Source of the DNA: Lachnospiraceae bacterium
GTDB taxonomy: Bacteria > Bacillota > Clostridia > Lachnospirales > Lachnospiraceae
NCBI GenBank assembly: GCA_017399445.1
Contig: JAFQCM010000124.1
Coordinates: 1-61,119 of the forward strand
Length of the DNA: 61,119 nt
Reading direction: 5' to 3'
Shown here piece by piece: positions 8,656 to 17,963 of this stretch (positions within the stretch are counted from its first letter, which is position 1; the number at the start of each line of letters is the position of its first letter). The position numbers and the translations under genes were made by a program. The notes below the pieces were generated by a model. The model did not search any database and was not told the DNA's origin. It worked only from the letters and a program-made list of their open reading frames with translations.

Positions 8656-9366
8656 TTACGCTTCCCTGCTTATATAATTCAATATTCTCTCATAATCATC
8701 AAAATAATCTATTTCTGACCAAAACAAGTGTTTCACATCAATCGTATTGATAGGATGTTCTCCAGAATCTGCAAAAGAGTACAATACATTCTCCCACCAA
8801 TACATGTACATTCTCTTATCAATTAATTCTTCTAATCTTTCCTTAAACTTTCCAATAAAACTCTCTCTCACCTTTGCTATTCCAACATACTCACAACTTC
8901 GCTGCTCAATAGGCAAATCTTTTCCATACTTCTGTATTATACCACTATCTGTTGTAGAAAAAAAGTAATCTCCACTTTTTCTTCTAGTAACATCAATAGA
9001 CATTACATTATCTCTTTCATCTTCCAAAATGTCTTTCAAAATTTCTTCTGATACAAATACATCTGCATTCATAAATAGCGTATCCCCTACTAGCTCATCT
9101 TTTGCAAACCATAAACTTGCAATACTATTAGTAATTTCGTAAAAGGGATTATAATAATATTTTACATCTAATCCAGCCAAAGCCTCATATATTTTCTCCC
9201 GTCCATACCCTACTATAACAACCGGCTCTAACCCATATTGAATAAGATGTTCTACTGTCATTCGAATCAATGGCTTTCCGTTAATCGGCAATGTGGATTT
9301 TGGTATATTCTTTATCATTCTTGATATTCTATTTCCTTTTCCTGCTGCCATAATGACTGCTTTCAT
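8656..9366 (-). CDS. LicC-like sugar/choline-phosphate nucleotidyltransferase
   Basis: A 236-aa nucleotidyltransferase with MKAVIMAAGKGNRISRMIKN, then PKSTLPINGKPLI, and FMNADVFVSEEIL for the metal-binding aspartate. Size and motifs fit the LicC group, which makes CDP-choline from phosphocholine, or a related NDP-sugar pyrophosphorylase. Presence of LicD nearby favours the first type. Its ATG overlaps the TGA of an upstream decayed frame. A 116-base gap separates it from the next gene; that gap shows only a 16-codon open frame beginning MKNLKVDSW that I do not call. Confidence 0.78.
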   Translation of the reverse strand: MKAVIMAAGKGNRISRMIKNIPKSTLPINGKPLIRMTVEHLIQYGLEPVVIVGYGREKIYEALAGLDVKYYYNPFYEITNSIASLWFAKDELVGDTLFMNADVFVSEEILKDILEDERDNVMSIDVTRRKSGDYFFSTTDSGIIQKYGKDLPIEQRSCEYVGIAKVRESFIGKFKERLEELIDKRMYMYWWENVLYSFADSGEHPINTIDVKHLFWSEIDYFDDYERILNYISREA

Positions 9367-9675
9367 AATTGCTCCCCCCTATCTTTTATATACTTTACAC
9401 TTCTATATCTGAAAAACATACAGTATATATCGTAAATTTTGGGAAATATATTAGGTTCTTTCATCCAATTTAACTTATTCTTTATCAAAACTTGAGCATT
9501 CAAATTGCTCTTATCTGGTCTGTAAACTTAAATATTCTTTTTCCATTCTGCAGCATGTTTTTTAAGCGATTCACAATCAAATTTTTCTTTTTATACATCT
9601 TTCATGTCCATTTTAGCAACTATAGATTCCTTAAATTGTTATCGTTGAACACATCGTCTTCTATAATATATCATC
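9363..9675 (-). pseudogene. Unidentified decayed gene between two glycan genes
   Basis: This 310-base gap has no intact gene but is not random. On the minus strand a frame from 9527 to 9363 reads without stops for 54 codons (including NWMKEPNIFPKIYDIYCMFF) and its TGA overlaps the ATG of the next gene, a typical operon junction. Upstream of it another frame reads KFDCESLKKHAAEWKKNI between stops. I infer the 3' end of a broken gene. I cannot name the family. Confidence 0.4.
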
Positions 9676-11772
9676 TTAAAACCTTTTCACTTTCAACAAT
9701 TCCCTAAAAATTTTTTGGGATAATTCAGCCTTATCCTGCAAAATATATGAATTTTCTGCTATATTCGGAAAATGTTCAAATATTGTATCACCAATCATTT
9801 GTATCATTTCCTCATCATACCACTCTTTTCCCTGTTCCGAAAGCATTTCACTAACCGGAACATAAAAAGCTTTTACATAGTAAAGGAGCTCAAACTCTTT
9901 TTCAAAACCTACTAATTTTTTCTCACTAACCAGACGTTGATATGCAACCTCCTGAGCTTTAAAATGATCACATAAATACTCATAATGCCTCGGACTATGC
10001 ATGATTCCTTCTAAATTGTGACGGTAAAGATATAGACCTTCTGCTATCATCACAACCGTATTTGCAGTCATCATACATATTTGATGAAATGCAATATCCT
10101 CCATAAAAATATGTTCTGGAAAAAGAATTTGGTTTTCCAGCAGAAATTCTGTTTTATATAATTTTGCCCATGGTGCATTATAAGAGCCCCATTTAAGAAT
10201 ATAACGCCGAAGTTCCTCGTTTTCTAATAAATTAAAGTAACAATCTTCTTTTTCAAAACTTCGAATTCCCCCATCATCAGAAAATATAGTATAGCCACAT
10301 TCTGCAATTTCACAATTATAAAATTCTGCCTTTTCAACTAAAGATTGTATCATATTCTCCTTCAATTTATCATCGGCATCCACAAACATAACATATTTAC
10401 CAGACATATATTGCATTCCAATATTTCTACCTGCCCCCTGTCCCACGTTCTCCTCCAATTCAATCACCAGTATTTGTTCCGTAAAACGAGACTCGTATTC
10501 TTTTATAATATTGGACGTTCCATCTGTTGAAGCATCATTAATAAGTATAATTTCCATCTGCGTCATTGGAAATGTCTGGTTTATTACACTATCCAAACAT
10601 TCCCTTAAATATTTCTCAACATTATAACAAGGAATAATAATTGAAATCTTAACATCTATATCTTGAATTTCCTTGGTAGAACCTGCTTTTACTACCATTT
10701 CATAATGTGAAACACATTCTTGCAGTTTCATTTTTAAATCTGTTAAAGCATTTTTAGCATCATATTTTTCAACCGAATTTCGGCACGCTGCCGCCTCAAT
10801 TTTAGGAAGTATCCCTTCACCCACTGCTCCTAAAATCTTTGCCAAAGCATTATAATCATTAAATGGAAAAAAGTAACCATTTACGCCCGGATTAATTAGT
10901 TCTGTCATACCACTAACAGGTGTAGAGATTACGGGAATTCCATTTGCCTGTGCTTCAATAGCTGCTAATGGGAAGCCTTCATACTCAGAAGCTATAATTA
11001 GAGCATCTGCATTTTTGGTGTAAAGCCATGGTCTTTCTTTCCAACCATACCATATTATATCACCAAATACTCCCTGCTCTTTCGCCAACTGATGCAGCTT
11101 ATTTAAATATGCGGCTTCACCAGTACCTATGATATGTAGTTTCCAGGAATTCTTTACCTTGGCTAGTGCTTGAATAATAATTTCCAACCGTTTTTCTTCT
11201 GAAATTCTTCCCACAAAAAAGCACTGTTTTTTATGTGTATTTGCCCCTGCATTGCCAAGGCACTTAAATCCTGACATATCTAACGGATTATTTACCCTAT
11301 ATACCAGACTATCCTTACAGTTTTGAAGGATTCCTTGATAAATCAACTCACTAATTGCAAAATGGGCATCTGCAAATTCCAAGCTATCATACCCACCATA
11401 TCCCGCTGCTGCATATCGTTCCACCGGTGCATGTAGCCATGAAATGGTCTTGAATTCTGTTTTTGAAAGAAATGCTGCCTGCTTTGCAACATAACACATA
11501 TATGGCCATGCAGTAGCAAGAACTACATCTGGTGCACCATTTTCATCAATAAATTTCGAATATACTCTGGCAAATTCTTGCAAATCATGACCATTTCGTC
11601 CTTGTAGCAATGGAAAAAATGGAATTTCTTTAGAAAGCCATTCTACACCTTCCCACACAAGTTGTACCACTCTGATTTCCCAACCATTATTCTTTAAATA
11701 CCGAGCAACACTATTAATAATATTTTCTACACCGCCTCGTTCTGCCACTGCAATCAAAATATCTACTTTCAT
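9676..11772 (-). CDS. Bifunctional glycosyltransferase: GT4 (GT-B) fused to GT2 (GT-A)
   Basis: A 698-aa fusion. Residues 1-365 are a GT4-type protein: an N-terminal acceptor domain (ILIAVAERGGVENIINSVA), then the donor domain with FFVGRISEEKRLEIII and the E-x7-E-like ASEYEGFPLAAIEAQANG. Residues 373-698 are a GT2 domain (VKISIIIPCYNVEKYLRECL, ILINDASTDGTS, MFVDADDKL). The order suggests two successive sugar additions by one polypeptide. There are no membrane segments. The GT2 half resembles the tandem GT2 pair at 35548-37664. Confidence 0.88.
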   Translation of the reverse strand: MKVDILIAVAERGGVENIINSVARYLKNNGWEIRVVQLVWEGVEWLSKEIPFFPLLQGRNGHDLQEFARVYSKFIDENGAPDVVLATAWPYMCYVAKQAAFLSKTEFKTISWLHAPVERYAAAGYGGYDSLEFADAHFAISELIYQGILQNCKDSLVYRVNNPLDMSGFKCLGNAGANTHKKQCFFVGRISEEKRLEIIIQALAKVKNSWKLHIIGTGEAAYLNKLHQLAKEQGVFGDIIWYGWKERPWLYTKNADALIIASEYEGFPLAAIEAQANGIPVISTPVSGMTELINPGVNGYFFPFNDYNALAKILGAVGEGILPKIEAAACRNSVEKYDAKNALTDLKMKLQECVSHYEMVVKAGSTKEIQDIDVKISIIIPCYNVEKYLRECLDSVINQTFPMTQMEIILINDASTDGTSNIIKEYESRFTEQILVIELEENVGQGAGRNIGMQYMSGKYVMFVDADDKLKENMIQSLVEKAEFYNCEIAECGYTIFSDDGGIRSFEKEDCYFNLLENEELRRYILKWGSYNAPWAKLYKTEFLLENQILFPEHIFMEDIAFHQICMMTANTVVMIAEGLYLYRHNLEGIMHSPRHYEYLCDHFKAQEVAYQRLVSEKKLVGFEKEFELLYYVKAFYVPVSEMLSEQGKEWYDEEMIQMIGDTIFEHFPNIAENSYILQDKAELSQKIFRELLKVKRF

Positions 11773-11790
11773 TTTCTCTCCTTTTTCTCA

Positions 11791-11964
11791 CTACTTATTA
11801 TCACCCAAAACTGCTCCTGTAGATTTTCCTCCACAAACTGCTACACTAATTTCTTCTCTAAATCGTTCGATATCTATAAATTTTTCACATATCCCCCTTA
11901 TATCTGATAAGTCTATTATGTTCAACTCCCCTTCGCGCTCCGGCTTCTCTTTTATTCCATGCAA
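11791..11964 (-). pseudogene. Internally deleted remnant of a NeuD-like acyltransferase
   Basis: A 57-codon minus-strand frame overlaps the 3' end of the next gene and ends at a TAG at 11791. Its end reads ISVAVCGGKSTGAVLGDNK. The intact NeuD-like protein at 20288-20938 contains MNVAVCVGEPY and, about 50 residues later, MVSTGAVLGDF. The remnant joins these two landmarks directly. The DNA also matches: the CCCAAAACTGCTCCTGTAGA stretch here differs at only one base from the corresponding stretch near 20547. I infer a second acyltransferase copy that lost its middle and its end. Confidence 0.55.
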
Positions 11965-13131
11965 TTCTCTAAAAAGTACTTCGTAAATCGTTCCGCTCCA
12001 TTGCGGTTCAAATGTTCCCCAGCATAGTAATACTCTTGATGAGTTGATATTTCTTCCAAGCTTTTTAAATCAAATATTTCAAACGAATACTTCTCCTGCA
12101 TTTGTTCTAAATATTCCATATATTCTGTTCTTGAAACTTTATCATATGGCTCCATTTTCTTTTCCACATAAGCAGTCCTTGGCATAAGAACAATTTTAAT
12201 TCTCATATTTGGATTTAATTCTTTTAACAAAATTAATATCCTTTCAAATGCTTCCTTGTTTTCTTTTTGGGTCTCATTAAATAGTTTCTTTACTACACTG
12301 GTTCCTATTTCGTATGCTTCCAGTTCTTGTTCTGTTACAACTTTTGTAATATTTTTCACTTTAAAATCATCATCTAATTGCTCATGTAAAAAATTTCTTA
12401 ATATTTGAGGAAATAGAAGTTTAAAATTCTCTTGCTCCTGTAGTGTAATTCCATTATTATTCTGGGTTTCTATAATTTGTCTTAATTGTGCAAAACTGTA
12501 ATTAAAATTTTTATTATCATCAAAGTGATGTCCGTCCCACAAATAACCATCCCAATTTACATAATAGTTTACCGCATTTTTCCCAAGAGAAGTATCCACG
12601 TTAAAATAGGAATAATCATACATATCAAAAATAACATATTCCAAGTCTTTCAGATTATTCTTATGGTGTTCTCTAACCCACTCCAGAGATTTCCAATTAT
12701 CATAAATATCTTGTCCACCGGTTGCAATGTTACAAACACTTTCTGGAAACATAGAGGATACCAGCCCGGTTTCTGCGTGTGATAATCCCATAATTATTCC
12801 CTTAATATAATGATATTTCGGATTCTTCATAAGTTTTTGTATTTTAGGACCTGTAAACATTCCGTAATATATCTTGTAAAAATCAACAATTCTTTTCAAC
12901 TCAATCTGACAGTTTTGAACCAGTAACTCAGTCACCAATGATACCATCTCTTTTCGCATTTCTAACACGACATAATCTGCTCCAAAGTTCTTGATCTCTT
13001 CCAAAGTGCTGTTAGCATCCCCTAATATTTCCTCCACTGAAATCTCGCCTAAAGTACCGTGTATTTCCATCATACTTTTTTACTTGATGACTTATCTGTC
13101 GATTTTCATATATTAATAGTACTTTTAACAT
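11952..13131 (-). CDS. SGNH-hydrolase-like protein, apparently frameshifted at an A6 tract
   Basis: The uninterrupted frame (13073-11952) gives 373 aa starting MMEIHGTLGEIS, but this ATG has no ribosome site. At 13131 there is an ATG after TAGGAG that opens MLKVLLIYENRQISHQVK; it enters the long frame if one A is removed from the A6 run (T6 on the plus strand, 13076-13081). The true protein is therefore probably about 392 aa. It has IIMGLSHAETGL near residue 110 and a C-terminal GEHLNRNGAERF, resembling the Ser-His layout of SGNH-like proteins such as sugar O-acetylation or deacetylation factors. The family call is tentative. Confidence 0.55.
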
Positions 13132-13159
13132 ACTTTCTCCTACTTATTTTCTTTTATTT

Positions 13160-15463
13160 CTACACACCAAACGCCTGTTGTACTATAGAATAATCTTTAT
13201 TATCTATATCATTCAACGTCAATACAATATCTGTATTTTGCATATCCGACTGCCAGTCCTGCTCATTCTCTATCACTACAATGGAAATTGTGTTTCTTCC
13301 TTGCTTCTTTGGCAATTCACCACTATCTTGATTTATTTTTTGTGTCATATCGACAATATCAAATTCATAACACTGAAAAATATTCCTGTTAAAATCTGTC
13401 CATAATTTCATAATTTCTTTTTTTACTTCTGCACTCAAAGAAGCATCTTTCACATTCCTATATTCGTTTAAAATGTAAGATAACATATGCTCAAAACCAT
13501 TTTCATAAATTAACTGTTTATAATTTTCTCTTACAATGTTCAGCCATGCCAGAATAACTTCATCCTCTTGCATTCCTTCTTTTAGCTGAACTTCATACTG
13601 AAGTAATTCTAATGCAATTGCTTTTGGAACAATTTGTGCTGCCGTTGGTACGATAGGCGAACCAGCCACTAAGCCATCACAGTAATTACAAGTAGAAATA
13701 TATTCTAAACCATAAAATTTTTCTATCTTGTCAGCTAGTTCCTCTACTGTTGTATTTCGAACATCCACATATTCTTCCGGTTTTGGATTCGGATAACATT
13801 CTAATTCATCCGCTGCCAAAGAACGTGCACAATAATAAATTCTTCCTCGATGCGCCAATGTGACACTTGCATTCATTCCACATTCTCGCCAAACTTTTTT
13901 CAGTTCTGCTTCATCACAGTTTCTACATTTTTCGTCTCCGATATTTCTCCATACCATACCTTCTAAATCTTCTAATGGAATTTCCTGCTCCTTTATTTTT
14001 TGAATCAGCTCGGCTCTCTTTGGTGCCACATCCACTTCATAACCACTCACACGCATGATAACCTTGTTGTCTTTTATGGTCTGTATTAATTTTTCTGAAG
14101 GAATCATCGTTCCATTTGTCGTAATTATTATTTTTCCTATTTTAGGAGATTTCGCACAATAATCTATAATCTCTTCCATGTGTGGGTATAAAAAAACTTC
14201 TCCACCAATAAGTAATATCTCCTGAATAAAATTTACCACGCTTAAAACTTTGTTCATGTCCTCAATTAGCAGATTATAGTCGTAATGACAATTTTTCTGT
14301 TTAGGTATCAAATCTGCACAGTCTTTACAATTCAAATTGCAATAACTTGTCAAACGAAGTCCTAAATGTTTCATTACCAGCTTCTTTTCACATACTTTCT
14401 CTTCTTTTTCACTTAATTGCTGTTTTAACCATGCTACCTGATACATCAATTCTTCTACTTTATATTTATTTATTAGATTTTCATACCACTGGTCATGATC
14501 TACTCCTGTAAAATTCCAGAACGCTTTTCTTGTGATATGATAATATGTTTCCATTGAATTTCTAAATTTTGGATTATTATAATGCTTAAAATAATAATAT
14601 ATTGCCGGATCCGGCATTGAACTTTTTAATAATACCCCAAATTTTTCACACTCTATGCAAAAACCTTCTCTATCCGGTGACAGCATCAATTCATTCACAA
14701 ATGCTTTGAGGAAAAATTCATCTTCCATATTTTCCATCATATCAAGCAATATGTATTTTCTTTCTATTTTACCTCGAACAATAGTTTCTTTTGTAGGTGC
14801 ACTGATATTTTTATTATTTCCTTCATCGTGCACACGGTACTTTATCAATTTTTCCGGATAAATGTATAAATTACTAACCTGAACCATTCTCAACCAATAT
14901 TCATAATCTTGTATCTGTCTATATTGAAATCTGAAAATTCCCACCTTGTCATAAACCGATTTTCTAATACACATAGACGGTGCACAGATACAATTCCCTT
15001 GCAAAAATAACTGTCTAAACCATTCCTCTTTCGTCTTATTTTCTGCCTTAAATTCGTCATAACGTTCTGAATTTTCAATAATATTATCTTTTTCATCAAT
15101 TATCTTCGGCTGACAAAAACAACATCCATAATCGCTATTGTTCTCTAAAAATTCAACATATTTTTCCAATAATGTTTCATCCCACATATCATCTGAAGCA
15201 ATTGTAGCAATATAGTCCCCTTGTGCCAATTCCAGTCCGTATTCATAGGCCCCAAAGGCCGAATTTTGTTCAAATCTAATGAATTTAATTCTACAATCAT
15301 CATATTGCTTAATAAGCTCCGGAGAATCATCTGTGGAACCATCATCTGCAATGATAAATTCAAAATTTTTATACGTTTGAGCCAACACACTTTCTATTGC
15401 TCTTCCCACAAATTCTCTGTGATTATAACTTGGCATAACTACCGATACTAATGGCTGTTTCAT
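13160..15463 (-). CDS. GT2 glycosyltransferase fused to a radical SAM domain
   Basis: A 767-aa fusion. Residues 1-340 are GT2 (PLVSVVMPSYNHREFVGRAI, IIADDGSTDDS, IASDDMWDE as metal site). A short coiled linker (residues 336-358) follows. From residue 364 comes a radical SAM domain: LTSYCNLNCKDC (C375, C379, C382) and IGGEVFLYPHM as the GGE motif. It also has CRNCDEAELKKVWREC, YYCARS and STCNYCDGL, suggesting an auxiliary Fe-S cluster. The last 130 residues are unassigned. One protein could add a sugar and then modify it, or modify a residue beside the glycosylation site. It lies in the same operon as the two shorter radical SAM genes. Confidence 0.87.
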   Translation of the reverse strand: MKQPLVSVVMPSYNHREFVGRAIESVLAQTYKNFEFIIADDGSTDDSPELIKQYDDCRIKFIRFEQNSAFGAYEYGLELAQGDYIATIASDDMWDETLLEKYVEFLENNSDYGCCFCQPKIIDEKDNIIENSERYDEFKAENKTKEEWFRQLFLQGNCICAPSMCIRKSVYDKVGIFRFQYRQIQDYEYWLRMVQVSNLYIYPEKLIKYRVHDEGNNKNISAPTKETIVRGKIERKYILLDMMENMEDEFFLKAFVNELMLSPDREGFCIECEKFGVLLKSSMPDPAIYYYFKHYNNPKFRNSMETYYHITRKAFWNFTGVDHDQWYENLINKYKVEELMYQVAWLKQQLSEKEEKVCEKKLVMKHLGLRLTSYCNLNCKDCADLIPKQKNCHYDYNLLIEDMNKVLSVVNFIQEILLIGGEVFLYPHMEEIIDYCAKSPKIGKIIITTNGTMIPSEKLIQTIKDNKVIMRVSGYEVDVAPKRAELIQKIKEQEIPLEDLEGMVWRNIGDEKCRNCDEAELKKVWRECGMNASVTLAHRGRIYYCARSLAADELECYPNPKPEEYVDVRNTTVEELADKIEKFYGLEYISTCNYCDGLVAGSPIVPTAAQIVPKAIALELLQYEVQLKEGMQEDEVILAWLNIVRENYKQLIYENGFEHMLSYILNEYRNVKDASLSAEVKKEIMKLWTDFNRNIFQCYEFDIVDMTQKINQDSGELPKKQGRNTISIVVIENEQDWQSDMQNTDIVLTLNDIDNKDYSIVQQAFGV

Positions 15464-15488
15464 TTATATTTCCTCCCCCAGTTTTTCT

Positions 15489-15689
15489 TTATTCAACGTT
15501 TATTTTTTCTACTACTTTTACACTCACTTGTAAATTATGTCTATAGATTTTATATTTCGCATCACTCTTATTTCTGCCCTGATTGTATCCATTTGCCAGA
15601 CCGATGGCATCAAAAACAGGAATGACTTCCACTTGAATTCCTGCCTGAACATTTAATCTTCTTATATACTTTTTAGACTCATCCTTATC
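15489..15689 (-). pseudogene. Remnant of a GT2-like glycosyltransferase
   Basis: Directly after the aminotransferase stop codon the same frame continues for 66 codons to a TAA at 15489. It contains YIRRLNVQAGIQVEVIPVF and NKSDAKYKIYRHN. The intact protein at 29622-30974 has YIGHLKIPSNMKIEVVPI and, at the same distance, TEAKYKVYLHQDV. The fragment is thus the core of that GT2-like family, without start and without its metal-binding region. It is probably a dead gene. Confidence 0.6.
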
Positions 15690-16793
15690 TTATTCTCCAT
15701 ATTTATTAAGTATTTCGACTATCTTCTCAATTTCCTCCTCTGTCATTCCAGGATACAGCGGTATACTGATTTCTTCCCGACAAATTCTCCTTGTATTTGG
15801 TATCTCTACAGACAAATGTTTATACTCGTTATAAGCTTCTTGTTCCGAAATCGGAATCGGGTAATGTACATTCGTTCCAATTCCATTTTCCTGCAAATAC
15901 TTCTGCAAATCATCTCTATCCTTACATAAAATCGGATATATATGAAATACATTTCGTTCTTCCAAAAGAGAATCCTCACAAGGCAGAATCAGTCTAGGGT
16001 TTTTGATTCTTTCATTATAAAATTTCGCAATGCGGATTCTCTCTTGATTCCACTGTTCTAAATATTTTAATTTAACACTTAAAAATCCTGCCTGCAATTC
16101 ATCCAGTCTGGAGTTGCACCCTTTATAACGGTGGCAGTATTTTTTCTTGGAGCCATAATTACTAATTGCCCTCATTTTATCTGCCAATTCCTTATCGTTT
16201 GTTACAATAGCTCCCCCGTCACCTAATGCACCTAAATTTTTCCCCGGATAAAAGCTGAATCCTGCTGCATCTCCAAGATTTCCTGTTCTTTTTCCTTGGA
16301 ATTTTGCTCCATGTGCCTGCGCCGCATCTTCAATTACTTTCAAATTATGCTTTGCAGCAATTTCATTGATTTTATTCATCTCTACAGTTCTTCCATAAAT
16401 ATGAACTGCCATAATTGCTTTCGTTTTTGCTGTAATCTTTTTCTCAATTAAAGAAGTATCTAGCGTATAAGTATCTTCTTTCGCATCTACAAAAACCGGA
16501 GTTGCACCCACATAAGTAATTGCCAATACGCTGGCAATAAATGTATTAGCAGATACAATGACTTCGTCACCCTCACCAATACCATATGCCTGCATAATAA
16601 TTCGTAACGCATCCAATCCGTTACCAACTCCGATACAGTATTTTGCACCACAATATTCCGCGAATTCCTGCTCAAACCTTTCCACATAACCGCCCATGAT
16701 ATACCAACTGTTATCCATCACTTTTTTATACACTTCATCCAATTCTTCTCTTATTGACTCATGGATTGCCTTTAAATTTAAATATGGTATCAT
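15690..16793 (-). CDS. DegT/DnrJ/EryC1 family sugar aminotransferase (FdtB/QdtB-like)
   Basis: A 367-aa PLP enzyme. It shows the family opening [38 protein letters not shown], the aspartate in [11 protein letters not shown] and the PLP lysine in [16 protein letters not shown]. With the 3,4-ketoisomerase at 18250 and the acetyltransferase at 17154 it fits transamination at C3 of dTDP-3-keto-6-deoxyhexose, giving dTDP-Fuc3N or dTDP-Qui3N. The RmlA and RmlB enzymes needed for the precursor are outside this window. The start ATGATA overlaps the stop of a decayed upstream frame. Confidence 0.87.
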   Translation of the reverse strand: MIPYLNLKAIHESIREELDEVYKKVMDNSWYIMGGYVERFEQEFAEYCGAKYCIGVGNGLDALRIIMQAYGIGEGDEVIVSANTFIASVLAITYVGATPVFVDAKEDTYTLDTSLIEKKITAKTKAIMAVHIYGRTVEMNKINEIAAKHNLKVIEDAAQAHGAKFQGKRTGNLGDAAGFSFYPGKNLGALGDGGAIVTNDKELADKMRAISNYGSKKKYCHRYKGCNSRLDELQAGFLSVKLKYLEQWNQERIRIAKFYNERIKNPRLILPCEDSLLEERNVFHIYPILCKDRDDLQKYLQENGIGTNVHYPIPISEQEAYNEYKHLSVEIPNTRRICREEISIPLYPGMTEEEIEKIVEILNKYGE

Positions 16794-16794
16794 T

Positions 16795-17157
16795 TCTTTT
16801 CCCCTCCCTCATTTAATGCCTTTGCTATACGAATACTTCCACATATCATTTATTAGAATTAATATTTCTATATTTTTATATTTCTGTTCCAATTCCTATA
16901 ATTGTGAAATGTCCTCATGAAATGCACCACAATTAATTTTTATTTCATAGTTTGTAATACCTTCTGTCTTAACAATTCCTGCAAGAAAGCGATTGTCACA
17001 CCATAATTATCGGCACCTCCCGAAAGAAACACTATCCTTTTCAAAATAAATTTATTCCTTTTTCTTTTTGATTGCTGTATTCTTTTCTTTGAGGAGCATA
17101 ACTTGTACCTAACAACAATTTTGTATTGTTCAAATACCCTTCCAGTGATGCAACTAC
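16795..17157 (-). pseudogene. Decayed PseG/SpsG-like nucleotide-sugar hydrolase
   Basis: The 360-base gap holds collinear pieces of a PseG/SpsG-type protein in shifting frames on the minus strand. First LNNTKLLLGTSYAPQRKEY, then after a frameshift FLSGGADNYGVTIAFLQELL (the family usually has SFGGSDPxNxT), then CGAFHEDISQL, a stop, and ELEQKYKNIEILILINDMW. The frame at the far end closes with [12 protein letters not shown] and a TGA overlapping the next ATG. The order matches the C-terminal half of PseG, which removes UDP in pseudaminic acid synthesis. At least two frame changes and one stop make it non-functional. Confidence 0.7.
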
Positions 17158-17963
17158 TCCGATAGGATTTGTTTTTCCATTTCTTTATACCATGTTTCAT
17201 AATCACTTTCTTCCCATGGCATTCCACGTTTAAATGTATCTCTCCATGGATAGACCTTTTCACCTGTTGCAGAATTTTTTATTTTGGAAATATCGCAAAT
17301 TACTTTTGCCGGATTTCCTGCAACCACAGTGTTTTTTCCTACATTTTTTGTAACTATTGCCCCTGCTGCAACTAAAGTATCTTCTTCCACAACAATTCCC
17401 GGAAGTATTATACTTCCAGTTGCAATAACAGAAAATGGCTTTAATTTAACACCCTTCATTTCATTTGAGGGTGGTGTCGGGTCATTGGTTAAAACAACAT
17501 ACGGAAATATCCATACAAAATCTCCAATTTCTGATTTCTGCCCAATATGCACATTGCTGTGAAGCCTTGTATAACTTCCAATAATACAATACCCCTGTAT
17601 ATCTGCCAAAGTTCCTATACTGACATGAGAACCTACCTTGGTATTTTCTCGTATCGTGGCTCTATGACCTGTCTCAAAATGGTCACCAAATTCACAATCT
17701 CCATAAATAATAGTTCCACTTCGTATAATTGAATTTTCTCCAATCACAAGCGGATGAGCTTCCATTTTTTTCCCCTGATAATAATCCATCTGGTATTCGC
17801 CTAGTATACAGTTTACACCAACATAAGTCCCCTTTTTTATTGTTACATTATTTCTTATTATGGCATAACTATCAATACACACATTATCTTCTAAAACCAC
17901 ATTCTCACCAATTATTACGCCTGTTCCAATTTTAACGTTTTTTCCTTTTTTACACCCCATCAT
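17154..17963 (-). CDS. Left-handed beta-helix acetyltransferase (QdtC-like)
   Basis: A 269-aa protein made largely of hexapeptide repeats (VKIGTGVIIGENVVLEDNV, ATIRENTKVGSHVSIG), forming a left-handed beta-helix. It ends with AAGAIVTKNVGKNTVVAG and NPAKVI. The length is close to QdtC-type N-acetyltransferases, which acetylate dTDP-3-amino-3,6-dideoxyglucose using acetyl-CoA. With the ketoisomerase and aminotransferase in the same operon this completes a dTDP-3-acetamido sugar route. FdtC function (fucose series) is possible; the sequence does not decide. The ATG follows GGGAGATGGA. Confidence 0.82.
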   Translation of the reverse strand: MMGCKKGKNVKIGTGVIIGENVVLEDNVCIDSYAIIRNNVTIKKGTYVGVNCILGEYQMDYYQGKKMEAHPLVIGENSIIRSGTIIYGDCEFGDHFETGHRATIRENTKVGSHVSIGTLADIQGYCIIGSYTRLHSNVHIGQKSEIGDFVWIFPYVVLTNDPTPPSNEMKGVKLKPFSVIATGSIILPGIVVEEDTLVAAGAIVTKNVGKNTVVAGNPAKVICDISKIKNSATGEKVYPWRDTFKRGMPWEESDYETWYKEMEKQILSE

